NCBI RefSeq assembly: GCF_028372415.1
Contig: NC_092878.1
Location: forward strand, 27,076,903-27,140,902
Source: Notamacropus eugenii
Lineage: Eukaryota; Chordata; Mammalia; Diprotodontia; Macropodidae
Reading direction: 5' to 3'
DNA length: 64,000 nucleotides
The position numbers were made by a program, and so were the translations under genes. The notes under the pieces are model-generated. The model searched no databases. It saw only the letters and a list, made by a program, of their open reading frames with translations, and was not told the origin of the DNA. The number at the start of each line of letters is the position of its first letter. Position 1 is the first letter of the stretch. This document shows, one piece after another, positions 33,015-44,230 of this stretch.

Positions 33015-33258
33015 TCGACTTTTTGTTGAGTCATTTCAGTCATGTCTGACCCTATTTGGGGTTTTCTTAGCAAAGATACTGAACTGGTTGGCCATTTCCT
33101 TCTCCAGCTCATGTTACAGATGAGGAAACTAAGGCAAACAGTGTGGAATGGCTTGCTCAGGGTCACACAGCTAGCAAGCGTTGGAGGCTGAATTTGAACT
33201 AAGGTCTTCCTGACTCCACAGCCCAGTGCTCAATCCACTGGGCCACCTAGCTGCCCCA
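33015..33258 (-). repeat. MAR1-type marsupial SINE, near complete, antisense
   Basis: Reads 'CATTTCAGTCATGTCTGACC', 'TTGGGGTTTTCTTAGCAAAG', 'AGATGAGGAAACTAAGGC', 'TCACACAGCTAGCAAGCG' and 'CCACTGGGCCACCTAGCTGC'. This is the full-length SINE in reverse, including the tRNA-like head at the right end. Confidence 0.9.
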
Positions 33259-33412
33259 TTGTAGCAGTAGGATAGGATTAGTCAAGCTAATATAATGAAA
33301 GTAATGGAAGTAGCAGTGTAGAGTGAGAAATAGTGCCTTACTTTATTTTTGTTACTAACACTTAATTTCTTTGATAATCTTTTTGCATTGATTCATAATT
33401 TCACCAACTCCT

Positions 33413-33433
33413 CCTCCCTCCCTCCCTCCCTCC
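33413..33433. repeat. Short (CCTC)n tract
   Basis: CCTCCCTCCCTCCCTCC-type tetranucleotide repeat. Confidence 0.8.
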
Positions 33434-33804
33434 CCATACAGCTCTCTGTTGTCCTTGAGATTGGAGTGCACCATGATTTATAGCCATATAGTATTGATAC
33501 TGAAAATATGGAGTTCTTTTTCAGAAAGAAACTTGAGATCACTTAAAGTGCTCCCCAGTTTCCCAAATGGAGTCTATTCTACTTTTTTCTAATTTTTTCC
33601 AATTCTGGGCCAATCTTATTGTTCAGACACTCTGTTTAAGATACATAAGTATAGATCTAGGCATAGATAGGTAGATGGATATTATAAGCTATCTAGCTGA
33701 TTTCATGTCAGTCTGGATAATAAGCATTAATTCACTAAGTTTCTCTTTTATAGATGTTAGACCAAAGTCTTATGAGTTTTTTTGGATTTCACTTAGGAGA
33801 CTCT

Positions 33805-34119
33805 GGCTAGAAGTGATGACATACACTTGTATTCCCTACTACCAGGAAGGTTGAGGCTTGTGGCTCTCTTGAGTTCAGGAGTTCTGAGCTTCAGTGTGCT
33901 AAGTTGATGGAGTGTCCAGTAATGATAAAGTGGTTTCCCAAGAGCAGGAAGGGCGGGGAGAGTGGAGTGTGCACCATGTTGCCTAAGAAAGGGCAAATCA
34001 GTCTAGGTTGGAAACAAAACAAGTCAAAATTCCCATAGTGATCAGTCGTGGGATTGATCATTGATCTTTCCAGGCTGGTCAAGATAAGGAGACCCAATCT
34101 CAAAACAAAAAGAAAAAAA
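33805..34119 (+). pseudogene. 7SL (SRP) RNA retropseudogene, full length
   Basis: The segment matches 7SL RNA from end to end. The 5' domain includes 'CAGGAAGGTTGAGGCTTG' and 'GAGTTCAGGAGTTCTGAGC'. The S domain includes 'ACCATGTTGCCTAAG', 'GTTGGAAACAAAACAAG' and 'GTCAAAATTCCCATAGTGAT'. The 3' domain ends 'GGAGACCCAATCTCAAAAC', followed by an A-rich tail (34101-34119). Its length of about 297 bases equals that of 7SL RNA. Substitutions are scattered throughout, including in the conserved S-domain loops, so it is a dead retrocopy rather than a working SRP RNA gene. Marsupials lack Alu/B1, so this must come straight from 7SL transcripts. Confidence 0.85.
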
Positions 34120-34494
34120 TGGGGATAGAGTGGGGAGAGTCTTTTTAATATTTGAATGTTAATGTAGTTGGCACAAAATTATCTGAAAACAGGTGTATCT
34201 GGAGGACCTCGCCATCTATAGTGAATTTCTTCTCCATTTGTCTCCCATGACAATGCCAAACACCTTTGGCAAATATACACCTTCCTGTTTGAAGGCTTAT
34301 TGAAAGATTGTGAAAGTTTTTTTCTATTATCACATCTTTCAAGAAATTTTGCATGATTGTAAACCTATGACCTCATGGTCAGAGGAGATGCTTTAAGGTA
34401 TCATTTTCCTATACTATGTCAAATACAAACAAGAAACAAGTGAAATAATATATTTTGTGTCCCTTTCTGTCACTGTTGAAGAGCTGTGATCTGC

Positions 34495-34720
34495 TGTAGA
34501 ATATCAATCAATTAATAAGCCTTATTGATAATTAATAATTAAGGCGCTACTATTTGGAAGGCACTGGGGATACAGAGACAAAAATGAAACAGTCCTGCCT
34601 TCAAGGACCTTCCATTCTATCATGGGAGATAATATGTACATAACTAAGTATATGTAATATGTGTATGTATGTACAAAGAGGTATTTGGGGTGGGGTGGCA
34701 AGTAAAAATGATGCTAAGGT
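34495..34720 (+). repeat. Head of the recurrent long repeat family (copy at 34.5 kb)
   Basis: 'GGCGCTACTATTTGGAAGG', 'CACTGGGGATACAGAGAC', 'AACAGTCCTGCCTTCAAGG' and 'TCATGGGAGATAATATGTAC' parallel 14610-14700 and 39025-39130. Confidence 0.5.
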
Positions 34721-34842
34721 ACAGTTATCTCAAGAGCAAAATAATACTTTTAAAACAGTGATGTGTATATACTGTTAGTAAAAATGAGTTATACTGGTCT
34801 CCCAGTAGTAAACCAGAGACTCATGCAAAATCCATTTATTAG

Positions 34843-35094
34843 GCTTTCAATATTTTAGTCATGTCTGACTCTTCATGACTCCATTTGGGGTTTTCTTGGC
34901 AAAGATGTGGGAGTGGTTTGCCATTTCCTTCTCTAGCTTATTTTACAGATGAGGAAACTGAGGCAAGCAAGGTTAAATGACTCGCCCAGGATCACACATC
35001 TAGCAAGTGTCTCAGGCTGGATTTAAACAAGATGAGTCTTCCTGGTGCCAGGTCCAATTCCACTGTGCCATCTCACCACCACAAATTTATTAGT
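34843..35094 (-). repeat. MAR1-type SINE, antisense, with 9-bp target duplication
   Basis: A reverse-complement SINE ('TTTTAGTCATGTCTGACTC', 'GATGAGGAAACTGAGGC', 'ATCACACATCTAGCAAGTG') is flanked by ATTTATTAG on the left (34834-34842) and on the right (35095-35103), a plausible target-site duplication. The host DNA on both sides (34790-35420) is unclassified. Confidence 0.8.
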
Positions 35095-35499
35095 TAGGCT
35101 AGCAGTAACCAATAAATTGTGTCAGTGACCTCTTTCAATGACCAAAGATCAAGTCAGCCCGGAGGACCTTTTAAATTTAGATGTGTCTTCCTTCTGATTG
35201 GCCTCACAGTACAACACTTAGACCTCCTGTGGCAAAGGCTTGAACAGATTCTTCTACGGCTGAGTTGATTCTTATCATGCTTAACTTAACAACACCTCAC
35301 TGAGCATGATTTCTAAAACAAATCAGTTGATTCCCTGAGTGATCCCTCTAATTCTCGTCTTCTAAGCTGTTCTGATCAATTAGACTTACTCCTCAATTGC
35401 AACTGTAGTATCTATCACTTCCAGCTTCTAGCTGATGAAGGTTTTTTTTTGTTTGTTTTTTTAAGATTTCATGAGGAACAGACAGGTCATGCCAAACTA

Positions 35500-36265
35500 T
35501 CCTCATTTCCTTTGTTTTTTTTTTCTTTTCCTATTTTTTCTTTTTCAAAAAAACATATAATTTATTTATTTTTAGTTTTCAACATTCACTTCCACATGAT
35601 TTTGAGTTTTAAATTTTCTCCCTATTCCAAGATGGCATGCAATCTGATGTAGGCTCTACATAACATTTACTTAATAATAATAGCTAACATTTACATAGCA
35701 TTTATATATACATATGCATTCATATTAAACATATTTTCACATTTGTCATGTAAAGAATTAGAACTAATGGGAGGAACCAAGAGAAAGAAGAAAGAAAACA
35801 AAACCACAAAAGAAAAGAAAAGGAGAGCAAATAGTCTGCTTTGATCTGCATTCAGACTCAGTTCTTTTTCTGGATGTGCATAGCATTTTCTATCATGAAT
35901 CTTTTGGAGTTGTCTTAGCTTCTTGCATTTCTAAGAAGAGGTAAGTCTATCAAAGTCAGTCATCGCACAATGTGGCTATTACTGTGTACAAATGCTCATT
36001 TCCCTCAGCACCACTTCATGTAAGTCCAGGTTTTTCTGAAGTCCACCTGCTCACCATTTCTTGTAGCACAATAGTATTCCATTACATTTATATACCACAA
36101 CTTGTTCAACCATTCCGCAATGGATGGGCATCCCCTCAATTTCCAATTCTTTGCCATCACAAAAAGAGCTGCTATCAATATTTTTGTATGTGTGGGTCCT
36201 TTTCCTATTTTTATGATCTCTTTGGGATACATCCCTAGAAGTGGTATTGCTGGGTCAAAGGGTGA
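35500..36265 (-). mobile_element. L1 3' end, antisense, with readable ORF2 C-terminus
   Basis: On the minus strand 36340-36005 reads PFDPAIPLLGMYPKE, ILIAALFVMAKNWK, 'PSIAEWLNKLWYINVMEYY' and 'DFRKTWTYMKW', the C-terminal end of L1 ORF2. The 3' UTR continues to about 35500. It is 5'-truncated and inactive. The intact stretch of more than 100 codons suggests it is younger than the 6.6-8.1 kb copy. Confidence 0.85.
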
Positions 36266-36530
36266 TGAAGGTCTGAAGTGTGTCTTTTCCCCTCTCTTTT
36301 TCATCTTATCTTTCATGTCTGTATCTCTCCAGTATACCATGACTAGTCACATTCAAAATAAGCAACAGCTGTCTCAGAAATCTGTCAGAGTAACTGTTTC
36401 TCTTAGAACAATGAGCCAACTTAACTCAGCAACAAACTGCTTTCATATGAAAGGGAAGTACCTTAAAAGGACAGTAGCTTACATCTACAAAATAAATACC
36501 AGATAAGTTTTTGAGGGAAGGGAATTAGGA
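36266..36530. other. Unclassified DNA
   Basis: No family recognised. It could be an upstream extension of the L1 copy or unique sequence. Confidence 0.3.
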
Positions 36531-36534
36531 GTTG

Positions 36535-37395
36535 GGGGGGAAGGAGGAAAGGGGAAGGGTCATGATCAGGAAAGGCTTTATTTAGAAGGGTAGCATTTGA
36601 AAATAATTTTGAAGGAAACAGGGGATTTTAAGAGGTGGAAGTAAGGTGGGAGTGCGCTCCAGGCATCTTACGGTAAATCTTTCACAACTGTCTCTTCAGG
36701 GGGAAAAAAAATGTACTTTTAAGTTTAATCTTATTAGATTTATTAACCTTATTAACACTTTCTTAGTATAGACAATCCACAGAACGATAAATCAAAGACC
36801 AATTCAAAGGTTTATCGACTGTGTAAAAGCCAAGTCAGAAGATTTAACAATTGGCTTTCAGGAGGCTGTTCGAGCTGGCTCCAGCACACCCCTGGTCAGA
36901 AGGAACAGCTAGTGCAAAGTTACAAAGATGGGAGATTTGTGTTGTGAGTAACTGCAAGAAGGCCAGTTTGACTGGATTATAGACTGTGAGGACAGGAATG
37001 GATAATAAAGTTGGAAGGTAGGTCAGGTTGTAAAGAATTTTACAAAGTAAACAGAGGAGCTTTTATTTCATCTTAGAGGAAATAGGGAGCCATTGGAGTT
37101 TGTTGATTAAAGGTCTATAATGGTTAGAACTTTTTACTTTAAGAATATCACTTGGACTATTGTGAGGAGAATGGATAGGAGAGTAGAGAGACAAGTCAAG
37201 AAGCCCAATTAGGAAGCTGTGAGAGTTGCCTAGGTAAGAGGTGATAAGAACCTGAAGGAGGGGGGTGGCTTTGTGAGTAGAGAGAGATGCAAGATTTATT
37301 GTGGAAGTAGAAACAGGAAGGACTTGGCATCTGACTGGATGTCAAATAACATCAAATTTTCAAACATTGGACGACTAGAAGGATAGTGGGGCTCA
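36535..37395 (+). repeat. Recurrent long repeat family, long copy (interrupted)
   Basis: 'AGGAAAGGCTTTATTTAGAAG', 'AACAGCTAGTGCAAAGTTAC' and 'AAATAGGGAGCCATTGGAG' in order, then 'AATATCACTTGGACTATTG', 'GTAAGAGGTGATAAGAACC' and 'GCATCTGACTGGATGTC'. Roughly 36690-36880 does not fit the family and may be an insertion. Class unknown. Confidence 0.45.
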
Positions 37396-37989
37396 AAATA
37401 GAAATAAAGAAATTAATGGGAACCTACTTATTCCTTTCACTAAATTTGCCCTCAAAACATGTGTAAAAGATTTTATAAAGATGGAAAAGTAAGTTTATGA
37501 GTCAGAAGTTACTGCATCACCTTATCTGAACCCCTTTTTTGGGGAGGTAAGTAAAGATGTCTATATTTTGTCAGTTGCCATCCTTCCTTCTTTCAGGTAT
37601 CTCAAGAATTGATTCCTCAACGATATAAAAAATGTATCATCTCCAAAACAGGTCTCCATCATGCATACGTGATCTGGTCCAGCTTTTCTTCTCATCTTTG
37701 CCTTCTTTGGTCCTATTTGTGTTTCCTCATATAGAACATCAGGGACCTTGATGTTAGAGTTCAAATGTGATGGTTCCACTGTGGAGAAAAGAGTTGGATT
37801 TTTTTAAAATAGAAATTTTAACAAGTCTTTGTCATTGGGCTTCCATTTGTTGTCCTGCTTTCAGTTTCATTCTTAAAGATACTTTCATAATGAGTTGGCT
37901 TAAGGGCTTCTCTTGTATGTATGAATGTGCCTCACTGCTTTTTACTGTTTTGTGATACAGTATTACTTACTTCCTCCATTCAATTTTAT

Positions 37990-38300
37990 AAATAAGGTTA
38001 TATTCTAAATCAGTCTTGCCCTTGGTTTCTATATTTCCCCCTTGGCAAGGAAATGATTTTTTAATTTAAATTTTTATCTTTTTTCTTCACTACATGTAAC
38101 CAAAAAAATTTGACATTCATTTTCAAAAATTTTGAGTTCCATATTCTCTCTTTCCTTTCCTTCTGTCCTCCCTTCTTGAGAAAGCAAGCTATTTGATATA
38201 GATCATACATGTGCAGTCATGCAAAGCATTATTAGTTATGCTGCAAGAGAAAACACAGAAAAAAGTAAAAGTAATAAACTAAAACAGTGTGCTTGAAATG
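37990..38300 (-). mobile_element. L1 3' terminal fragment, antisense
   Basis: 'CACTACATGTAACCAAAAAA', 'TTTTGAGTTCCATATTCTC', 'CTTGAGAAAGCAAGC' and 'GATATAGATCATACATGTGC': same layout as 3690-3905. Confidence 0.6.
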
Positions 38301-38384
38301 ATATGTTTTCTGACTGATCTGTTTTCTATTCTCTTTTACCTGCTAACTGTGGTAATTGATTTACATTAATTAAATTTCCTTGAG

Positions 38385-38605
38385 CAACTAGGTGACTCAG
38401 TGGATAGAGTGAAGGGCCTGGAGTCAGGAAGACTCAACTTCCTGAGTTCAAATCCAGCCTCAGATACTCACTAGCCATGTGACCCTAGGCAAGTTACTTA
38501 ACCCTATTTGGCTCAGTTTCCTCAAACCACTCCAGTATCTTTACCAAGAAAATCCCAACTGGAGTCATGGAGAGTCAGACATAACTGAAATAATATAACA
38601 AAATA
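38385..38605 (+). repeat. MAR1-type SINE with internal deletion
   Basis: A complete head ('AGTGGATAGAGTGAAGGGC', 'TCAAATCCAGCCTCAGATAC') is followed by 'GGCTCAGTTTCCTCAAACC'. It then jumps straight into the tail ('CCACTCCAGTATCTTTACC'), so about 30 bases of the usual middle are missing. Confidence 0.8.
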
Positions 38606-39004
38606 CTTTCTTAGGCAATAGTGCCAGTTTGTGTCAATGTCTGTCCTTTTATCCATTCTCTCTCTCTCTCTCCCTCCCTCCCTCTCCTCTCTTCCCCCAT
38701 CAGTAGCCTGTTTAAATTGTTCATGTTTGGCTTGTTATGCTTCATCTTCTTACTTTTATACTTTCACCAATTATGTATGAATTTTTATATTCTCTCTAAT
38801 AAGCTGATGGTCTGATTACATAGACCTGATTTGGAAATGACTACCCCATCTGTAACCAGGAGTTTACCATTAGAATATAGTCAACTTGATTTTTCTGGTA
38901 TTATTTGCTGCTCATGTCCTTGCCTAGTATATCTTGACTGTCTTCTTGAAGAAAGCATTTATTCAGTATTTTTTAAACACTATGTAGAAGGCAAGTCAAG
39001 TGCA

Positions 39005-39870
39005 ATCAAAAGCATTTAATAAGTGTTCACTGTAACAAGGCACTACGTATCTTTGAGAATACAAACCAAATAGAAAGGAAGACCGTCCGTGCCCTGAAGA
39101 GCTGACAAGCTAGTGGGGAAAGGCAAATCATAAAAGAAAGCTAAAAGGATGAAGGTGGCAGAGAAACTCTGGTGAATTTCTAGAGAAATGAAAGCACTAT
39201 GCTAAGCACTGGAATTGATGCAAAGAAAGCCAAAACACAGTCCCTGCTGTCAAGAGACATCCATTCTAATGGAGGAGAGAATCTGTAAGTAATAGATACA
39301 TGCAAGGCATATGCAGAGTATATGGAAGGCATTCTGAAAAGGAAAGGCAGCTGGGGGAGACTAGGAAAGTCTGCTGGGCTACAAAGGTGAGAATAGAGTG
39401 GAATCTTGAAGGAAGCCAGAGAGGCAGATGGGAGTGTGCAAAGCATCCCGAATATGGGGGACAGCCAGGGCAGAAGTCAGTACAGAGTCAGGAAGTGGAG
39501 TGTTGTTTGCAGACCTTCAAGCAGATCCATATTGCTGAATCATAGAGTACATAAGGTTAAAAAAAGAGAAAGGTAGCAAGGAGCCAGATTATGAAGAGCT
39601 TTAAACACCAAAAAAAGGCATTTATTTCATCCTAGGCTTAATAGGGAGCCAGTAAAATTTATGAATTGGGGGTGGGAAAAATGACACCATCAGATTTTTG
39701 CTTTAGAAACATCTCCTTGGAAGCTGAGTGGAAGATGGAGTTGGAGATAGTGAATTTTGTTTTAGGAGATTTCAAGTTGAAGATGTTTATGGGATAGCCA
39801 GCTCAGTATGTCCAAAAGGCAGTGGGTAATGCATTACTGTAACTTAGGAAAGAGTCTAGGGCTGGATGTT
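39005..39870 (+). repeat. Recurrent long repeat family, long copy
   Basis: 'AGCATTTAATAAGTGTTCAC', 'CACTATGCTAAGCACTGG', 'TCTTGAAGGAAGCCAGAG', 'TATGAAGAGCTTTAAACACC', 'TAATAGGGAGCCAGTAAAA', 'GAAACATCTCCTTGGAAGC' and 'TCAGTATGTCCAAAAGGC'. It is the most complete copy in the window, about 0.85 kb. Confidence 0.5.
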
Positions 39871-41235
39871 TAGATCTGGAATCCTCTCCGAAGAGATGTC
39901 ATTGAATTCACGATATGTCAGTATGACGCTTCTGTGTTGTCTGAAGCCTTTGACATCCTTTTTTTCCTTTCTGCTTAGCGTCAAACAACATTATCTACCA
40001 TATTTTCCCCATTCCACTCTATTCTTACCTTTACATTCAAATTGCTGAGTATTAATGTCAAGATAATTTGTAGTTGTTTGTAGAATTTCTTCACATTCTC
40101 ATCTTCTGCAACAGGTATCAATAAATAAGTTGAAATTATCTTCCTGGTGGTCTGTTTGAAAATATTTATCCACACCACCCATGGAACAATATTTCTTCTT
40201 GACTTTGGGCAATTGATAAAACCAACCCTTTCGCTGGCCTCTCCAAGGAGAACCAGTGAGCTGCCCTTTCATTTAGGTGAAGCTTCCTTCTATCTTCTTG
40301 TTTCATTTATAATGAGAATGTTAACAATGATAGGATTCTGTTTCTTTAGTAGGCTCAATTTGTTGGGCATTGGACAAGAATCTCACATGTAGAGTAGCTA
40401 TGCCACAGTTGTTTAGAAATGGTTCTTAGCTCCTACCCACTTTTTCTATTCTGCTCTGACTAGGCTGAGGGCCAGCCTGGGAACCTAAACAAAAGGAACA
40501 GGGATCCCAGGGTCCATGTGGACTCTGATCACTTTCTGCTATTTGCCTGAAATGTTGGGCATCACATCCTGTATCACCCATGGGATGAGGCCTCAAGCAG
40601 TCTGCTTTTGCCATCTCCTTCATTCAAAAGTAGTCATATAGCTTGAGGGGTGGGGAGAGGAGGACAACTCAGCCTCGGATATTCCCCCTTCCCCCCCCCC
40701 TCCCCTTCACCAATAGTCGTAATCTGCTTGGGAAAATCTTTTTTTTCCTCTTTTTTTTCCATACAGGAAAAAATATTAGTTGTCCCGATAACAAGGAAAA
40801 CAAAATCCAGTTCAGGGCATCAGAGACTTCCTGAGGTGGAAAACAATGTCCAGAGAGGGAGGTTGAGAAGTCCTCAGCCTGGGAGAGCTGCAGGCAGAGC
40901 TCAAAGAGGAGACTCATCCTATCTGGCAGGACTGAGAGAAGTGGGGGAGGGTAGAAGGATGACAGATCAAGGAACTTGGGGGGGGAAAAGCCGTTCCCCT
41001 CCCCCCCCAAACCTTGAAGTCTGGCCTGGTTTGTTGAACTATATCCGGGAAATGATTCAGGACTGGAACACATCCCCCTGTCCCTGTGTCCAGTCTTCCT
41101 CCTCAGGTGCTTGAAGCCAGGTTGATAGGATGGGACAAAGTCCAATTGTAGAACGCTCCAAAGCTCTTAAAATAGCTTGATAAGAATAGCTCTCACCTTT
41201 ATATATCCCTTGACATAGGATAACAGGATTTCAAA
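39871..41235. other. Intergenic DNA, no gene recognised
   Basis: Open frames at 40650-41145 on both strands are anti-parallel shadows in G/C-run-rich DNA and have no domain. Homopolymer runs of C (about 40690-40702 and 41001-41008) and T (about 40740-40760) are present. Confidence 0.45.
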
Positions 41236-41239
41236 GGAG

Positions 41240-41350
41240 AACATAAGCATCTTGAGGTCAAGAGTTATTTCCTTTTTTGTCTTCAATTCCCAGAATCTAG
41301 AACAGGCTCTGACACATAGTAGGAGCTTAATGAAACCTTATTGAATTCTA
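41240..41350 (+). mobile_element. L2 3' terminal fragment
   Basis: 'CATCTTGAGGTCAAGAG', 'CAATTCCCAGAATCTAG' and 'ACACATAGTAGGAGCTTAAT': the standard L2 end. Confidence 0.65.
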
Positions 41351-41354
41351 GGGT

Positions 41355-41905
41355 CCAATTCAGAGCTAGAAGTGACTTTAGAAGTCATTAGTCTAACCTT
41401 ATTTTATAAGGTAACCAACTGACATCCCAAGTAGTGGAAATCCTTGTTCAGACTTACCCATGTAACAAGTGGTAGACCCCAGACCTTCTGACTCCAAATC
41501 TCATTAAATCTCTATCTTTACCAATGCAATATTATTTTATGCTTACCAACACCATGAAAAAAAGTCATAGAATCACAGATTTAGAGGTAGAACAAACCTT
41601 TGAGGTTATCCAGTCCAGTTACCTGAGTTCAAATCTTTCCTCAGAAACTTATTAGCTGTGTGATCCTGGACAAGTGACTTAATTGCTCTTTGCCTCAGTT
41701 TCCTCATCTGTAAAATGGAGAAAATAATTGCACCTACCTCCCATGATGGTTGTGATGATCAGATGAGATATTTGTAAAGCACTTAGGGCAGCACCTGGCA
41801 TACAGTAAACACTATATAAATGTTAGTTGTTATTATCTCCTTATTTTACAGTTGAGAAAACTGAGGTACATAGAGATAAAGTGACTTGCCCCCTCCATTG
41901 GGATA
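41355..41905 (+). repeat. Run of MIR-type SINE fragments
   Basis: Three pieces in tandem: 41355-41530 ('AGAGCTAGAAGTGACTTTAG'), 41565-41838 ('ATTAGCTGTGTGATCCTGG', 'GTTTCCTCATCTGTAAAATG', 'GGCATACAGTAAACACTAT') and 41838-41905 ('TTATTTTACAGTTGAG', 'AAACTGAGGTACATAG'). Confidence 0.65.
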
Positions 41906-41944
41906 TAGAGCCCTTTCAGTCTAATTAATTACCCTAAGTAATTT

Positions 41945-42125
41945 TCTTTTTTCTTCTATTTAATAGTATTTTATTTTTTTCAATTACATGTAAAGATAGT
42001 TTTCAACTTTCAGTTTTATAAGATTTTGAGTTCCAATTTTTTTCTCCCTCCTTCCCTCTCCAAGACTGCAAACATGTACAATCATATTAAACATATTTCC
42101 ACATACCCTAAATATTTTCTCCTCT
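41945..42125 (-). mobile_element. L1 3' terminal fragment, antisense
   Basis: 'TTTTCAATTACATGTAAAG', 'GATTTTGAGTTCCAATTTT', 'CTCCCTCCTTCCCTC' and 'CATATTAAACATATTTCC'. Confidence 0.65.
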
Positions 42126-42825
42126 ACCATTAGGGAGGGACTCATCACTAAATGACTGGCCCCAGGTGACGATTGTTTTGGCCCGAGTAACTCATGAGAG
42201 TGTCTAACACTTAGGTGTGGAGAGTCTGTGAGAATCTGTGGGTATACCCACAGTGATGAAATCACAAATCTTCTGAAAGAATGAAGGCATGAGGAAGAAA
42301 TTTATAGTGGCAAACCATATATAGACAAGGTAAATTCTAGGTTCTTAGTCTTTGTGCCAACTTGTCATTTGTGCCAATTTGTCATTTACTACTTTGCCAT
42401 GAGAACAAAGCTGAAAAACAAGAGGAGAAAAATGAGGTAAAGGTCCAAGGAGACTGGCCATGATATGACCAGAACCACAGGGACAGAAATGGGAGATGGC
42501 AGTTCTGATCACCCCTGGCCAAAACTTCCAAGATGTCACCTTATACTGAACTACACTAGGAGTTGCCCCTGATCCAGAGTTCTTACCTACCCCATTTGAA
42601 AGAGGCCATCGTCATTCAAACTCCCCCTGACAAGGGACATTCTATCTTTTAACAGAAGATCTACCTGGCTGAGATCAATTTACCTACAGTTATGTGCCAT
42701 GGACCCCTCTTGACATCCTGGACAAATTGAGACTTTCTGACTAAGAACACTATGTATCTATAAAATTATCTTTCCTTTTTAGGTTAAAAAAAAATAACTG
42801 GTCTCTGCCAATTCCTACCTGTGTG
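42126..42825. other. Unclassified intergenic DNA
   Basis: No gene. A short direct repeat, 'TTGTGCCAACTTGTCATTTG' then 'TGTGCCAATTTGTCATTTAC' (about 42353-42389), is the only local structure noticed. Confidence 0.4.
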
Positions 42826-42829
42826 ATTC

Positions 42830-43325
42830 TGGACAATAATAAAAAATAACAACTTACATTTATCTAACACTATAAAGTTTGCAAAGTGATAGACCTCACA
42901 ACAACCTTGTGGGTAAATAGGGATTAAACCTGCAAATTCATTGATATAGGGGATTCTCAGATAAAGAAAATATCTATCAATGCAGTTTTCGCTTTTGCTG
43001 CATCTTACAGTCTTGGAGAATTGGCTGGAGTATTTAGAAGCTAAATGACTTGCCCAGGGTTACACCGACAGTGTGCACCAGAAGCACGATTGAAAACCTA
43101 GGTCTTCCTGACTCCTAGGGAGACTCTCTATATACCACATCATGTTGCCTCTTAACATGAGGAGGAGGGAGTATGATTATAGACATTTTACAGATAAGGA
43201 GACTGAGGCGAAAACAGACGAATTGATGTGCTAAGGATCACACAGTTAGTAAGTGTCAGAAGCAGCGTTCAAACCTCAATCTTCCTGACAATAAACCCAG
43301 CACTTTAGTCACCCAGTACTCCATG
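42830..43325 (+). repeat. Two or three MIR/THER-type SINE fragments
   Basis: 'AACTTACATTTATCTAACAC' with 'TATAAAGTTTGCAAAGTG' (about 42850), 'AAATGACTTGCCCAGGG' (about 43043), then 'GACATTTTACAGATAAGG' and 'GGATCACACAGTTAGTAAG' (about 43230). Confidence 0.6.
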
Positions 43326-44104
43326 ACTAAGATTAGACCAGGAAAAGATTAAAGAAATTCACCTCCCAGGGTTGAAAAAAAATTTTTGTTGTTGGTTTGG
43401 TTTGGTTTTCTGCCTGATTGAGGAGCAAGGTACTTTTATTTTTGAACCCCTGGTCCACCCCCTTTCAGCTTCAGATCAAAATCGCTCCCTTCAAATCCAC
43501 CAGAACTCTGAGTCAGCATCCCCTGGATTTTGCCCACAGAAATTCCCTGATAACCCTTTTTCCCCTATTCTTCAAGCAAAATGCCCTGTCCAGCTCAGTT
43601 TCCTCATCTATAAACTTTTTCCTGATGGTGGTGGTATATGGACCAGAGTCGGTAGTGAGAGCAGGGTTGGACTAGGCAATCTCTGAGGTCCTTCTGGTCC
43701 TATGAACCTTCCAACCAAGCCAGCAATCTCCTCTCTTGTGTTGCCCCCAGCACTGTCTCTTCTCTTATCTCTCTCAGTTACATCTTCAGGTGTTTTTCTT
43801 CCCACCTAAAATCCCTTCTTCCTCACCCTTCCAGAATCTATGATATTTCTTGCTTTCAGATGCTGTCCACCTGTTGGTTTTTTTATCTCTGTATCCTCAA
43901 CATTACAGTAAGGGCTTAAGAAATACTGAACTGAATTGAGTCCAGATGTGTCCAAAAAAAGCTTTTGATTTTATTTTTTTTTTACTACTACCCTTTGATA
44001 CTACAAAGGTATATAAAAATTTTAAAGAAGAATGAATAATAGGAGTGTGTACTCATCTGTGATTCCCTCCAACCAAAGGAACCCAGAGTATCATGGTTAA
44101 AGAA

Positions 44105-44230
44105 AACCAGGTTCCTACCTGTGTGTGACTTAATCCCCTCCCCAGCCTTCATGTTCCTCATCTGTAAAATGAAATGGGACTAGATTATCTCTAGGTCCCT
44201 GCCAGTTCTAAATCTATGATCCTGATGATT
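44105..44230 (+). repeat. MIR-type SINE fragment
   Basis: 'TTCATGTTCCTCATCTGTAA', 'AATGAAATGGGACTAG' and 'AGTTCTAAATCTATGATCC'. Confidence 0.55.
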
